Shown piece by piece: positions 46,523-55,634 of a stretch of DNA of 64,000 bases; positions within the stretch are counted from its first letter, which is position 1; every line of letters starts with the position of its first letter. Below the pieces are notes generated by a model. It ran no database searches, was not told the origin of the DNA, and worked only from the letters and a program-made list of their open reading frames with translations. Source of the DNA: Cupriavidus taiwanensis LMG 19424 (GTDB lineage Bacteria; Pseudomonadota; Gammaproteobacteria; Burkholderiales; Burkholderiaceae); contig NC_010530.1 in assembly GCF_000069785.1 (NCBI RefSeq), positions 2,288,001 through 2,352,000 of the forward strand. Reading direction: 5' to 3'. Position numbers and translations under genes: made by a program.

Positions 46523-48517
46523 TCAGGCCTTGGCCAGCCTGACGCCGGTCGGGTCGCCGGTCAGGTAGCCGACCGCCGCGCCGAAACGGTCCTTGTAGTT
46601 GGCGCGCACCAGCGGATCGAGCTGCGCCTTCACCTTGTCGTGCAGCGGCGACTCCCAGTCGCCGACATGCTGGAAGTTGCTCATCACGTAGGTCCAGCCG
46701 TTGATCTCGTCGACCGCATGCAGCCCGGTGGACTCGGCACCGGCCGGGCACGACAGCACGCGGCTGAGCACCTTGGTGTCGACGTTGTACGCCCACAGGA
46801 AGTTGTTGACGTGGGTATTGCTGTCCTCGCCGACGAACAGCGTGCGCAGCTTTTCCGAGAACTTCAGGTTGTCCGGCGTCGCCACCTTGTCGGGGTTGGC
46901 GAAGTTGCCCAGCGCATCCTGCTGCTTCATCTTGCCGCCGCCCAGGTCTTCGCTGACCAGCGCCGGCACGGCGGCCATGTCGACCGGCACCCATTCGCTC
47001 GCCATCGCCGTGCCGCTCTTGTCCGCCTGGCCGCCCTTCAGGTTCAGTTCATAGACCGCGCCGGAGTACGGCCCTTCCACCCGGATGTCGCCGGCATTGG
47101 CGGCATTGCCCGCCAGCATGCTCGATTCGATGCGCGACATCGCCGAATAGGCCTTCTTGTCCTTGATGTTGACGGTGGTGCCTTCCATCTTGGTAAAGCC
47201 CAGGCTGCCGCCGACCAGCGCGGCATAGCGGTGGGTTTCAAGGAAGGCCGCGGCCTTTTCCATGCCCGGCACCAGCTTCACCCAGTTCGGCTTGCCGTTG
47301 TAGAGGATGCGGGTATAGCTGGCATCGGCCGGGTCGGCGGTCTTGACATCCATGATGTCGGCCAGCCGGATGCCGCCGTCGACCAGCGCGCGGACCTCGG
47401 CGCTGGTGGCGTGGCCCAGCCGGATCCACGACAGCGTGGCACTGCCCGGGCCCGTGCCCGAGGTCTGGTGCCACTTGGCCACGTACAGCGTGCCGGCGGA
47501 CAGGTCGCGCGCCTGGTCGGCGATAAACAGGAACAGGCCGCCGTTGGTGGCATCGTCGCCCATCAGCACGGTGCGCTCGTCCGGCATGACCTGCACCAGC
47601 TCGTGCGAAATGCGGCCCAGGCAGTAGTGCTTCCTGATGGTGCCGGTGCCGTCCGGGTGCACCGTGACTTCCGGCAGGTGGCCGTAGTTATACGCATTGG
47701 CGCGGGCCGGGTCGCCGTACAGGTTGCGGCTGTAGCCCTGCAGCTGCGTGACCGCGTTGGCGTCCATCAGGTCGGTCTCGTACTCCTCGCTCGACAGGTG
47801 CGTGTTCCACGGCGACAGGCTGGCGCCGCAGGTAATCCACAGGCCGTTGACGCCCGAGGTGTCCACGTTGTGGTACTTGACCGGGGTCAGCTTGCCGGTG
47901 GCCGGGTCCTGGTCCAGCGTCAGCACCGCGATCGGCGACGGCAGCAGCCCGTACATGCTGGCATTGCCCTGGTTGCGCGTGGTGTATTCGAACTGCACCA
48001 CCGCGAACACCGTGTTGCCCTTGACGCCCGGCACGGCGGGGCTGGCCAGCGTCAGCAGCGAGCTCCCGTCCGGTGCGTCGGAGAAGAACTGGCGTTCCTT
48101 GCCGGGCACCGAGGTATCGATGATCGGCTGGTTGTTGATGTCGTAGTAACCGCCCGCCACGATGGTACCGCCCTTGCCGTCGGGCAGCGTGTCGCCGGTG
48201 ACGAAGAAGGGCTGGTAGGCCAGCTTGTAAGTCTGGCTGCTGCCGTCGCTGAAGGACACTTTCAGGCTGGAGCCAACCGTGGTGGTCGCCATGGCCTCGG
48301 GCGTGGCCAGCGTCGGCGCGCTCATCGACACGAACTCGGCGCTGGTGAAGGTGGCGGCCGGGCCCGGCGCGGGGGCCGGGGCCGGCGCCGGCGCGGCGTC
48401 ATCGCCGCCGCCACAGCCTGCCAGCAGGCTGGTGGAGGCGAGGCCGAGCGGCAACATGGGCGCGCCGGCCAATAGCTTCAGGGCCTTGCGACGGCCAGCA
48501 TTGGGTTGTTCAAGCAT
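46523..48517 (-). CDS. PhoX-like (DUF839) secreted phosphatase
   Basis: The 664-residue protein starts at the ATG at 48517. The N-terminus has a twin-arginine-like signal (NAGRRKALKLLAGAPMLPLGL) and a lipobox-like LLAGC, then an Ala/Pro-rich linker. The PhoX/DUF839 core shows PEVTVHPDGTGTIRKHYCLG, ISHELVQVMPDERTVLMGDD, GGLFLFIADQARDLSAGTLY and GSLGFTKMEGTTVNIKDKK. PhoX enzymes are calcium/iron-dependent alkaline phosphatases exported by Tat. Frames extending further upstream are not protein-like. I cannot tell whether all metal ligands are kept, so the activity is inferred. Confidence 0.88.
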   Translation of the reverse strand: MLEQPNAGRRKALKLLAGAPMLPLGLASTSLLAGCGGGDDAAPAPAPAPAPGPAATFTSAEFVSMSAPTLATPEAMATTTVGSSLKVSFSDGSSQTYKLAYQPFFVTGDTLPDGKGGTIVAGGYYDINNQPIIDTSVPGKERQFFSDAPDGSSLLTLASPAVPGVKGNTVFAVVQFEYTTRNQGNASMYGLLPSPIAVLTLDQDPATGKLTPVKYHNVDTSGVNGLWITCGASLSPWNTHLSSEEYETDLMDANAVTQLQGYSRNLYGDPARANAYNYGHLPEVTVHPDGTGTIRKHYCLGRISHELVQVMPDERTVLMGDDATNGGLFLFIADQARDLSAGTLYVAKWHQTSGTGPGSATLSWIRLGHATSAEVRALVDGGIRLADIMDVKTADPADASYTRILYNGKPNWVKLVPGMEKAAAFLETHRYAALVGGSLGFTKMEGTTVNIKDKKAYSAMSRIESSMLAGNAANAGDIRVEGPYSGAVYELNLKGGQADKSGTAMASEWVPVDMAAVPALVSEDLGGGKMKQQDALGNFANPDKVATPDNLKFSEKLRTLFVGEDSNTHVNNFLWAYNVDTKVLSRVLSCPAGAESTGLHAVDEINGWTYVMSNFQHVGDWESPLHDKVKAQLDPLVRANYKDRFGAAVGYLTGDPTGVRLAKA

Positions 48518-48778
48518 GTTTTCGATCCGGGGAAAGGAAAGGGATGGTTCACTGCATGTTTGCGCCAGTCCCGGGGGCGGGACCAGGCACCTGTTGCACA
48601 GGCGGCGGCGGGCGTCGTTGCGCACGTCCGGGGCGGATCGTAGGCCCCGTTTGTGACAGCAAGTTGACGATGCAACACAAATAGACGCGGCTTCGGGCCA
48701 GTCCGGTCCGCTGCGGTACACTGCCGCCTTGCTTCCGCGGCCTGGCCGGCGCGGATTTCGGGACCCCATCCACGGCGC

Positions 48779-49402
48779 TTGCCCTTGCCCACCTACACGC
48801 TAGCCACCCCCGTCCACGCCGAGATCGAGATCCGCAAGAGCCGTTTCCTGGCGCTGGCACTGCCGGTTGCCGACCGCGACGCCGCCATGGCCGCGCTGCA
48901 GGCGCTGCGGGCCGAGCACCCCACCGCGACCCACGTCTGCTGGGCGCTGCTGGCCGGCGGGGCCTCGGGCATGTCCGACGATGGCGAGCCCTCGGGCACG
49001 GCCGGGCGGCCGATCCTGGAAGTGCTGCGCCACCACGACCTCGACGGCGTGCTGGCGGCGGTGGTGCGCTACTACGGTGGCGTCAAGCTGGGAGCCGGCG
49101 GGTTGGTGCGCGCTTACACCGATGCCATCGCCGCGGCCCTCAAATCCGCCGAACGGGTGGAGCGCATCGCCTACGGCACGCTGGCCGTCGCGGTCGACTA
49201 TGCCGACGAGCCGCGCGTGCGCCGCTGGCTGGACTACGAGGCGCCCGCTGGCTGCACGCTGGCCGAGACCGGCTACGGCGCGCTGGCCACGCTGGTGCTG
49301 CGCATGCCCGCAACCCAGATCGACGCCGCGCGCGACGCGTTGCGCGACGCCACCCATGGCCGCGCACAGTTTCCGCAGGCGCAGGAAGACAGCCATGGCT
49401 GA
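48779..49402 (+). CDS. yigZ: YigZ/IMPACT family protein
   Basis: The 207-residue protein carries the IMPACT signature RKSRFLALALPVADRDAAMAA, GEPSGTAGRPILEVLRHHDL and VVRYYGGVKLGAGGLVRAY, followed by a smaller ferredoxin-like C-terminal domain. Bacterial YigZ has unknown function and is linked to translation or RNA binding. No ATG fits: the start is a TTG at 48779 or 48785. It overlaps the ferredoxin gene by eight bases. Confidence 0.9.
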   Translation: MPLPTYTLATPVHAEIEIRKSRFLALALPVADRDAAMAALQALRAEHPTATHVCWALLAGGASGMSDDGEPSGTAGRPILEVLRHHDLDGVLAAVVRYYGGVKLGAGGLVRAYTDAIAAALKSAERVERIAYGTLAVAVDYADEPRVRRWLDYEAPAGCTLAETGYGALATLVLRMPATQIDAARDALRDATHGRAQFPQAQEDSHG

Positions 49403-49703
49403 CATGGCGCCTTCGGACGAAAGCGCCGAATTCACCGCACAGGTGCTGCCGGGCCCTGCCCGCTTCCCCGCGCCGGCGGCGCTGAGCCTGCTGGAGGCGG
49501 CCTTGCTCGAAGGCGTGGCGCTGCCCAATTCGTGCCGCAACGGCACCTGCCGCGCCTGCGCCAGCCGGCTGCACGCGGGGACGATCCGCTACCGCATCGA
49601 ATGGCCTGGGCTGAGTCCGGATGAGAAGGACGAGGGGCTGATATTGCCGTGCGTGGCTTGTCCGGAGAGTGATGTGGTGTTTGAACCGGTCAGTCTCGGC
49701 TAG
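49395..49703 (+). CDS. [2Fe-2S] ferredoxin-like protein
   Basis: The 102-residue protein has a plant-type [2Fe-2S] domain with Cys in NSCRNGTCRACASRL and the fourth in LPCVACPESDV, and LEAALLEGVALPNS before the cluster. It starts at an ATG with GGAAG upstream, inside the yigZ end. It probably carries electrons to an unknown partner. Confidence 0.92.
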   Translation: MADMAPSDESAEFTAQVLPGPARFPAPAALSLLEAALLEGVALPNSCRNGTCRACASRLHAGTIRYRIEWPGLSPDEKDEGLILPCVACPESDVVFEPVSLG

Positions 49704-49709
49704 CTGCGA

Positions 49710-50096
49710 TCAGACCAGCCGAATGGGCCCCGGGTATTGGGCAACAAGCGGGTCCGAGGTCAGCAGCGTCAGGCCTTCTACGGTTGCCTGGGCGACGAGA
49801 AGCCGGTCAAACGGGTCCTTGTGAATCGGCGGAAGGCAATCAATCGCCACCGCGTGATCACTGCGGATCGGCAGCTCACTGTAGCCGTTATCAAGCAAGC
49901 CCCTGCGAAAGACCCGGGCGTTGATCTGGAAGTCCGCACGGCCAAGCCCTTGCTTGATGGCGATCTCCCACAGGCTGGCGGCGCTGAAAACCAGCACCGT
50001 GTCGTCGGCATTCAATAGCGCATGCGAGTCTGGCGAGATGCGCTCAGGCGTCAGTGCCATCCACAGCAGCAGGTGCGTATCCAGCAGGAGTTTCAT
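49710..50096 (-). CDS. vapC: VapC-like PIN-domain toxin
   Basis: PIN-domain toxins are Mg-dependent RNases. The 128-residue protein has the first acidic residue in LLLDTHLLLW, SAASLWEIAIKQGLG with the Glu, and DPFDRLLVAQATVEGLTLLTSD with the later Asp residues. It starts four bases before the antitoxin stop and ends near the ferredoxin stop. The active-site acids are all present, so it should be functional. Confidence 0.93.
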   Translation of the reverse strand: MKLLLDTHLLLWMALTPERISPDSHALLNADDTVLVFSAASLWEIAIKQGLGRADFQINARVFRRGLLDNGYSELPIRSDHAVAIDCLPPIHKDPFDRLLVAQATVEGLTLLTSDPLVAQYPGPIRLV

Positions 50097-50338
50097 GACT
50101 CGCCGCCAAACATGGCTTCAATCTCGCGCTGGCCCATGCGATCGAAATCATCGGGCACCTGCCCCTGTCCTGCCATGAATCCCAACCGCTTGACCTGCGC
50201 CTTCTCCGGCACATGCAGCGCCACGACTTTCACAAGGGGCTTGCCTGCCTTGGCGATCACAAAAGGCTCGCCGTTGGCCGCCTGATCGACCAGCCGCGAG
50301 AGATGGGTCTTGGCCTCGTGGATGTTGATGGTTTGCAT
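50093..50338 (-). CDS. vapB: Phd/YefM-type antitoxin
   Basis: The 81-residue protein has the family start MQTINIHEAKTHLSRLVDQA and EPFVIAKAGKPLVKVVAL. The acidic/amphipathic C-terminus binds the toxin. It starts just downstream of a perfect inverted-repeat operator, so it should repress its own operon. Confidence 0.93.
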   Translation of the reverse strand: MQTINIHEAKTHLSRLVDQAANGEPFVIAKAGKPLVKVVALHVPEKAQVKRLGFMAGQGQVPDDFDRMGQREIEAMFGGES

Positions 50339-50348
50339 GACGCGCCTC

Positions 50349-50374
50349 ACTAAACTAAGTCTGCTTAGTTTAGT
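50349..50374. promoter_or_regulatory. Operator of the vapBC operon
   Basis: ACTAAACTAAG and its exact reverse complement CTTAGTTTAGT flank a four-base centre. This perfect 11-bp repeat stands 11 bases before the antitoxin ATG. It is strikingly AT-rich in this GC-rich region and overlaps the likely promoter. Confidence 0.85.
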
Positions 50375-50406
50375 CCATTCATCATCCTGCGGCAATCGCC
50401 GTTCCT

Positions 50407-51504
50407 CTAAACCCCAACCGCCAGAAAAAACCGCAACGCCAGCTTCAACCCGTCCGGCCCCGCCGGGTCCGAGAATGCGTGCCCGCCGGCGCCGCCGCTC
50501 CAGGCGTGGCCCAGGCCTTCCACGCGCACCAGCCGCAGGTAGGGCGAGCTGCCCTCGTACCAGTCGAACACGTCGATGGCGCGGCGCACGCCGCGCTGGA
50601 TGCGCCGCGCCGGCGCGCCGGCCAGCGGCGGCGTGCCTTCGGGCTGCAGGTGCATCCACATGCCGGCGGTGGCGGTGGCGTTGCTGAAGTCGACCACGTG
50701 GTCGGCATCGCCGTGCATCAGCAGCAAGGGTGGCGGGCGGCGTCCCGCCAGCCCGAAGCGCAGCGCCTGCATGGTCTTGGCGTCCGGCCCGCGCTGCCCG
50801 CGCATGGCGCGCGCGGCCTGTGCGGCATTGCTGGCGCTCCACGGCACGGCGCCGGAGTGCGAGCCCACCGCGGCGAAGCGCGACGGATAGCGCAGCCCCA
50901 GCATCAGCGCCATCGCACCGCCGGCGGACAAGCCCAGTACGCTGACACGGTCCGCCGCCACCGGATAGCGGCGGCAGGCCTGGTCGATCAGCGTCATCAG
51001 CAGCCCGGCTTCCATGGCACCCTGCGCGGCGGGGCGGAACCAGTTCCAGCAACGCTGCGCATTAGCCTGCGAGCTCTGCTCGGGCAGCAACACCACCCAG
51101 CCGGATTCGCGCGCCACCGCTGCGGCGCGCGTCACCGCGGCAAAGCTGGCGGCGTCCTGGCCGCAGCCGTGCAGCAGCACCAGCATCGGCGCGCGGCGCG
51201 ACGCGGTGGCGCCGGCCGGCACGAACACGTGGTAGCGGCGCGGCGCCAGCGGCGCGCCCCACGCGCCTTCTTCCCAGCGCCCGCTGCCACGGCTTTGCGG
51301 CGCCGCCACCGGCGACACCACGCCGGACAAGGCGCGCTGCGTGGCGGCCGTGACTGCAGCGGATTGCTTCACCGCGTTGCGCACGATGGCCTCGGTCACC
51401 GGCTTGGTCAGGTTCTTGTTGACGGCGCGCTGCATCTGGCGCGCATGGCGGGACGCGGTCTTGTTCAGCGTGGACCAGAGTTTCGCACCGGGGGAGCGGG
51501 GCAT
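50407..51504 (-). CDS. PHB-depolymerase-family esterase
   Basis: The 365-residue protein starts at an ATG at 51504. Its first 100 residues are basic and helical. The PHB-depolymerase/LpqC-like esterase domain follows, with the oxyanion site LLHGCGQDAASFA, nucleophile Ser in VLGLSAGGAMALML, Asp in LLMHGDADHVVDF and His in GLGHAWSGG. No signal peptide is visible, so it may be cytoplasmic, or export may be by another route. It hydrolyses short polyhydroxyalkanoate or other esters; the substrate is not known. Confidence 0.9.
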   Translation of the reverse strand: MPRSPGAKLWSTLNKTASRHARQMQRAVNKNLTKPVTEAIVRNAVKQSAAVTAATQRALSGVVSPVAAPQSRGSGRWEEGAWGAPLAPRRYHVFVPAGATASRRAPMLVLLHGCGQDAASFAAVTRAAAVARESGWVVLLPEQSSQANAQRCWNWFRPAAQGAMEAGLLMTLIDQACRRYPVAADRVSVLGLSAGGAMALMLGLRYPSRFAAVGSHSGAVPWSASNAAQAARAMRGQRGPDAKTMQALRFGLAGRRPPPLLLMHGDADHVVDFSNATATAGMWMHLQPEGTPPLAGAPARRIQRGVRRAIDVFDWYEGSSPYLRLVRVEGLGHAWSGGAGGHAFSDPAGPDGLKLALRFFLAVGV

Positions 51505-51637
51505 GCGGATCCTGTAGGCTGGGGTAACCGCTACATCATATGCCCTGCCGCGGACGGGCCCCTGGATGCAACGCGTTCCCGATGACTGCCTACAATGCAA
51601 GGGCCGTGTCGCGCCCAGACACGAACCGGAGGCAAGC

Positions 51638-51838
51638 ATGAGCGATGTGACAAGCGAGTTCAGGCCCCTGGATCCGGGCCGCATCAACCTGATGGATCCG
51701 CTCGAAGTGCAGTACTGGTGCCGGGAACTCGGCTGCAGCACCAGTGACCTGGAAAACGCCGTCGATCAGGCCGGCGATCATATTTCTGCGGTTCGCGCGC
51801 AGCTGGAGCAGCGGCACGCGGGCGCGCGCCCGGGCTGA
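51638..51838 (+). CDS. DUF3606 small protein
   Basis: The 66-residue protein begins at an ATG with GGAGG six bases upstream. It reads RINLMDPLEVQYWCRELGCS and ENAVDQAGDHISAVRAQLEQ, the DUF3606 pattern. The function of the family is unknown. Confidence 0.85.
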   Translation: MSDVTSEFRPLDPGRINLMDPLEVQYWCRELGCSTSDLENAVDQAGDHISAVRAQLEQRHAGARPG

Positions 51839-51888
51839 CATCCCCACCCTGGCCGGGGTGCCAGCCCGCTGCGTCATGGGCGGGCGTC

Positions 51889-54396
51889 CTAGCCCCCCAC
51901 GTTAAGCGCCCTGGGCAGCCGGATCTGGATGAACTCGCTGTCATCCGGCATCTTGCTGCCGACATGCCGCCCCACGCTGAACGGGAAGTTGTTGTCGTCG
52001 ATCACCAGCAGCGTGGTCGCATCCAGCACCAGCACGTCTTCGATGGTGTTGAACGGCATGCCGAACGGATCGCCCAGGGCCACGTCGCCCGGGGCACCGC
52101 CGGCGCTGATGCCGGAGGGGTCGCGCAGCGCCATCAGGTTGGCCAGCTCAGCCTTGGCGACGTAGTCGCCCGGCTTGCCCAGCGTCACCTGGAACAGCTT
52201 CTTGAAGCCGTTCGGGTCGCCCTGCGAGCCGTCGCGCTCGATGACAATGCCCTCGCTGGCGTTGAACAGGATGAAATCGCCGATATTGGTGCCCTTGTCG
52301 TCGAGCCGGTACTTGTATTGCACACCGGTGTACCGGCGCGTGGCGATGTCGAACTCCGAGATCAGCAGCGTCTTGCCGTCGTGGCCCGCCAGCGGCAGTT
52401 CCAGCAGCGGATAGAGCTTCTTGCCGTCCGGGCTGATCGCCATGCCCTCGAAGCCGCCCGAGCGCTTCGCGCGCATCGGGTTCGACGTCGCGGTGGCGCG
52501 GTACGGCCAGTACAGGCCCGCCATCCACGGCGTGTTGGCGCCGGCCTCGTCCTGCATGTTGGTGCCGTCGTCGCTGTTGGCCGCGTCGCCATAGATGGGG
52601 AAATCACCGAACAGGTAGACCGTGCGGATCGCCGGGAACTTCTCCTGCACGCGCAGCAGCGTGCGGAAATCGAAGCTCTGGATATCGGCGCGCTGGGCCA
52701 TGCCGGCGGCACTGATCACGCCCGCCAGCGTGTCGGCCATCTGCTCGGCGCCGACGGTGCGGTCCCTGTAGATGTTGCCCTTGCCGTCCTTGTCGCTGCG
52801 CGGGTTGAGCTTGGTCTCGAGATTGAAGCGCACCGCCTGCGCGTTCTTCACGCGCTGCGCCGCCTGCGGATGGCCCTGGCCGGCACCAGTGCTGTAGTAC
52901 GCGACATAGGCGCTGACCAGGTCGAACACGTCCTGCGCGCGCGGCACCACGTACGGGCTGGCATAGCCCTTGCTGGCCGCCACCGCCGCCGATACCGGCG
53001 ACAGCGCGGCATCGTTGCGCTGGCTCGGGCCGCGGAACAGCTTGTCGCAGATATAGGTGGACTGGATCTGCGCCGCGGTCAGGTTTTTGATCAGCACTTC
53101 GTCGGCGGTGCCATAGGGCGCGCCATCGGCGCGGCGGCACTTGACCGACTCGATATAGGGATCGTGCTTGAGCACGGCGACGCCGTCGGACGTGATGCCG
53201 ACATCGGTCTCCAGCGTGGTCATCAGGTTGTCCAGCGCGGCCTCCATCGCCGGCAGGGTGTTCTCCGGGCGCAGGTCGCGCGCGCCGCGATGGCCCTGGG
53301 CGTCGAACCTGGCGGCATCGATCAGGCCGTCGGCGGTCAGGTAGTCGCCGGGCTTGCCGTCGCCGTTGGCATCGTAGGCGGCAACGGCCGCATACAGCAG
53401 GTCAGGCCGGTCCGAGATGATGCCGTTGACGCCGGCCTTGAGCAGCTCGGTCATCTTCGCGCTGTCGTTGACGGTCCAGGTGACCACGCTGTAGCCGGCG
53501 GCCTTGACCGAGGCCACATCCAGCGTGTCGGATACCGCCGGCGTCAGCCCAGGCTGCGGGTTGCTGCCGCGCGCGTAGTGGGCGTCGGGGCTCGACTTGA
53601 CGCCGTTGACGTCGTACTTGAGCTGCACGTAATACGGCGCGAACACCGGCGCGCGGGTGCCGCCATGCGCGAAGGCATGCGCGCGCACCGCGTTCATGAT
53701 GCGCACCGGCGTGGCCTCTTCGTTGAACGGGTTCTGCGGCGAGCGGATCTCCTTGCCGGCGTTCTCGAAATCCGGCAGCGGAATCGGTGCTTCCAGCAGC
53801 ACGCCGTTGGCGTCCGTATGCAGCAGGAACGGGCCGAACTCATCGCCAAACCACAGCGTGCCGTCGCTGGCGCGCTGCATGCTCTCGATATCGAAGTCGG
53901 CGCCGGTCAGCACGCGCTCGGTAGTGAACTGGTTCGCGATCGCGAACTTGACATGCTTGTTGGGATCCTTCAGCTCGATAAAGCTGCGCACCGCCACGCT
54001 GCCCGCGCCGCCGGCCGCGGTCTTGAACGTGGGCGCCACCGTGTAGACGCGCAGGTTGAAGTCGGCCGAGTTCTCCAGCGATCCGTAGCCGTTGTCGGCC
54101 ATCACCATGAAGCTGCCATCCGGGTTGCGCAGCACCGCCGAGAAGCCCTGCACCGGCTGCGACGCGAACGGCGCAGTCTGGCCGTTTAGGTCACCGGTCA
54201 CGTAGCGCCCCGACTGCGGTCCGCTGGCGAAGGTGGCGGCCGGCAGCACGGCGCGGCCCACCAGCGTGGGCGCGGTGACGGCGGGCGTGCCGCTGCCGTT
54301 ATCGTCGCCGCCGCACGCTGCCAGCAGCGATGCCGCCACCGCGGCGCTGGCCAGTGCCGCGCGGGTCCGGCGCGAAGGGAAGACGCTCAGGCGCAT
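51889..54396 (-). CDS. Phytase-like esterase with embedded GDPD domain (lipoprotein)
   Basis: The 835-residue protein starts at an ATG at 54396 with AGGA upstream. It has a lipoprotein signal (VAASLLAACGG). The N- and C-terminal parts form the esterase-like phytase propeller, with FSAVLRNPDGSFMVMADNGY, GFEGMAISPDGKKLYPLLE and the final DDNNFPFSVGRHVGS. In between is a glycerophosphodiesterase (GDPD) region, but in odd order: a GDPD C-terminal end (YSVVTWTVNDSAKMTELL, GVNGIISDRPDLL) comes before the usual N-terminal start (GHRGARDLRPENTLPAMEAA) and KHDPYIES. A calcium-loop-like DANGDGKPGD joins the two parts. It probably cuts phosphodiesters or phosphate esters outside the cytoplasm. Confidence 0.85.
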   Translation of the reverse strand: MRLSVFPSRRTRAALASAAVAASLLAACGGDDNGSGTPAVTAPTLVGRAVLPAATFASGPQSGRYVTGDLNGQTAPFASQPVQGFSAVLRNPDGSFMVMADNGYGSLENSADFNLRVYTVAPTFKTAAGGAGSVAVRSFIELKDPNKHVKFAIANQFTTERVLTGADFDIESMQRASDGTLWFGDEFGPFLLHTDANGVLLEAPIPLPDFENAGKEIRSPQNPFNEEATPVRIMNAVRAHAFAHGGTRAPVFAPYYVQLKYDVNGVKSSPDAHYARGSNPQPGLTPAVSDTLDVASVKAAGYSVVTWTVNDSAKMTELLKAGVNGIISDRPDLLYAAVAAYDANGDGKPGDYLTADGLIDAARFDAQGHRGARDLRPENTLPAMEAALDNLMTTLETDVGITSDGVAVLKHDPYIESVKCRRADGAPYGTADEVLIKNLTAAQIQSTYICDKLFRGPSQRNDAALSPVSAAVAASKGYASPYVVPRAQDVFDLVSAYVAYYSTGAGQGHPQAAQRVKNAQAVRFNLETKLNPRSDKDGKGNIYRDRTVGAEQMADTLAGVISAAGMAQRADIQSFDFRTLLRVQEKFPAIRTVYLFGDFPIYGDAANSDDGTNMQDEAGANTPWMAGLYWPYRATATSNPMRAKRSGGFEGMAISPDGKKLYPLLELPLAGHDGKTLLISEFDIATRRYTGVQYKYRLDDKGTNIGDFILFNASEGIVIERDGSQGDPNGFKKLFQVTLGKPGDYVAKAELANLMALRDPSGISAGGAPGDVALGDPFGMPFNTIEDVLVLDATTLLVIDDNNFPFSVGRHVGSKMPDDSEFIQIRLPRALNVGG

Positions 54397-54685
54397 TGCA
54401 GGATTCCTGGAGTTGGGCAATGCGCCATGGTGGTGTGCCGATATGTCGGCTTGATGTCGCTTGCGTGACAGCATGAGCGACACGCATCAATCGCGCGCGG
54501 GCATGCAGCCCTGACTCGCGTTAAGCGCAGTGCAGACCGGAATTCAGCAATGCCTTATTCGCGGGCCGGCAATTTTGCTGCATGATTTCCGGCCCGGGCA
54601 CCGGCCCGGCATTCAAGACTGGGACAGATCGATAACACCACGTCGGAAAACAAGGGGTTTTGTCAACACGAGGACGCATCGATAC

Positions 54686-55435
54686 ATGAACACCAAGCTG
54701 CCGCTTTTCACGGTTTGCGCCGCCTTGCTTGCTCCGGCCGCATGGGCCGGCAACGACGCGCACTGGAGCTACACCGGCCCCACCGGCACCAGCCACTGGG
54801 CCGAGCTGGACCAGGCCTACCAGACCTGCGCGCTGGGCAAGCACCAGTCGCCCATCGACATCCGCACCAGCAAAGCCAGGCCCGCCGACCTGAAGCCGAT
54901 CGGCTTCGGCTACGCCGCCGCGCCCGGCACCGTGGTCAACAACGGCCATACCGTGCAGGTCAACTTGCCGGCGGCGGGACAGATCGAACTGGACGGCGTG
55001 CCCTACAAGCTGCTGCAGTTCCACTTCCACACGCCCAGCGAAGAGAAGATCAACGGCAAGGCCTATCCGCTGGTGGCGCACCTGGTGCACCAGAACGCCG
55101 AGGGCAAGCTGGCGGTGGTGGCCGTGCTGTTCAAGTCCGGCCGCGAGAACGCCGCGCTCAAGCCGGTCTTCGCCAGCCTGCCGGCCCATGCCGGCGAATC
55201 GCGCGAACTGGCCGCGCCGCTGGACGTTGCCGCGCTGCTGCCGGCGCAGCAGGCCTATTGGTCCTTCACCGGTTCGCTGACGACGCCGCCATGCAGCGAG
55301 GACGTGCGCTGGCAGGTGCTGAAGACGCCGGTGGAAGTGTCGCCGGCCCAATTGGCGGCGTTCCGGAAGCTCTATCCGATGAACGCGCGGCCGGTGCAGC
55401 CGCTGAATGGCAGGACGGTGCAAGCAAGTCGCTGA
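54686..55435 (+). CDS. cah: Alpha-class carbonic anhydrase
   Basis: The 249-residue protein has a signal peptide (MNTKLPLFTVCAALLAPAAW, cleaved near AWA-G) and the alpha-CA fold with WSYTGPTGTSHWAEL, HQSPIDI, the zinc ligands in FHFHTPSEE and AHLVHQNAEGKL, and SLTTPPCSEDVRW. It hydrates CO2 in the periplasm. The start follows GAGGA by about ten bases. It ends before the REP-like pair. Confidence 0.95.
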   Translation: MNTKLPLFTVCAALLAPAAWAGNDAHWSYTGPTGTSHWAELDQAYQTCALGKHQSPIDIRTSKARPADLKPIGFGYAAAPGTVVNNGHTVQVNLPAAGQIELDGVPYKLLQFHFHTPSEEKINGKAYPLVAHLVHQNAEGKLAVVAVLFKSGRENAALKPVFASLPAHAGESRELAAPLDVAALLPAQQAYWSFTGSLTTPPCSEDVRWQVLKTPVEVSPAQLAAFRKLYPMNARPVQPLNGRTVQASR

Positions 55436-55478
55436 GATATTTGCAAGGCAGAGAAACTTCCAGCACCGCTGGGGTGCT

Positions 55479-55521
55479 CCCTCTCCCGCTTGCGGGAGAG
55501 GGTTGGGGTGAGGGCGGGAGC
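55479..55521. repeat. REP-like hairpin element, first copy
   Basis: CCCTCTCCCGC and its exact complement form an 11-bp stem with a TT loop, followed by TTGGGGTGAGGGCGGGAG. It is the first of an inverted pair, downstream of the carbonic anhydrase gene. Such elements are scattered in many proteobacterial genomes. Confidence 0.8.
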
Positions 55522-55558
55522 TTCCACGAAGTACAACGGCCTCGTGCTTGCCACACGC

Positions 55559-55600
55559 CGGCCCTCTCCCCCGCCCCTCTCCCGCAAGCGGGAGAGGGGA
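55559..55600. repeat. REP-like hairpin element, second copy, inverted
   Basis: The sequence repeats the first element in opposite orientation: a GGCCCTCTCCCCCG stretch stands before a 12-bp stem (CCCCTCTCCCGC and its complement, AA loop). The two copies are about 40 bases apart and form a BIME-like pair between the convergent carbonic anhydrase and transporter genes. Confidence 0.8.
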
Positions 55601-55634
55601 GCAAACCGACCGCAAGGGAAAGCTAAACGCTTCT

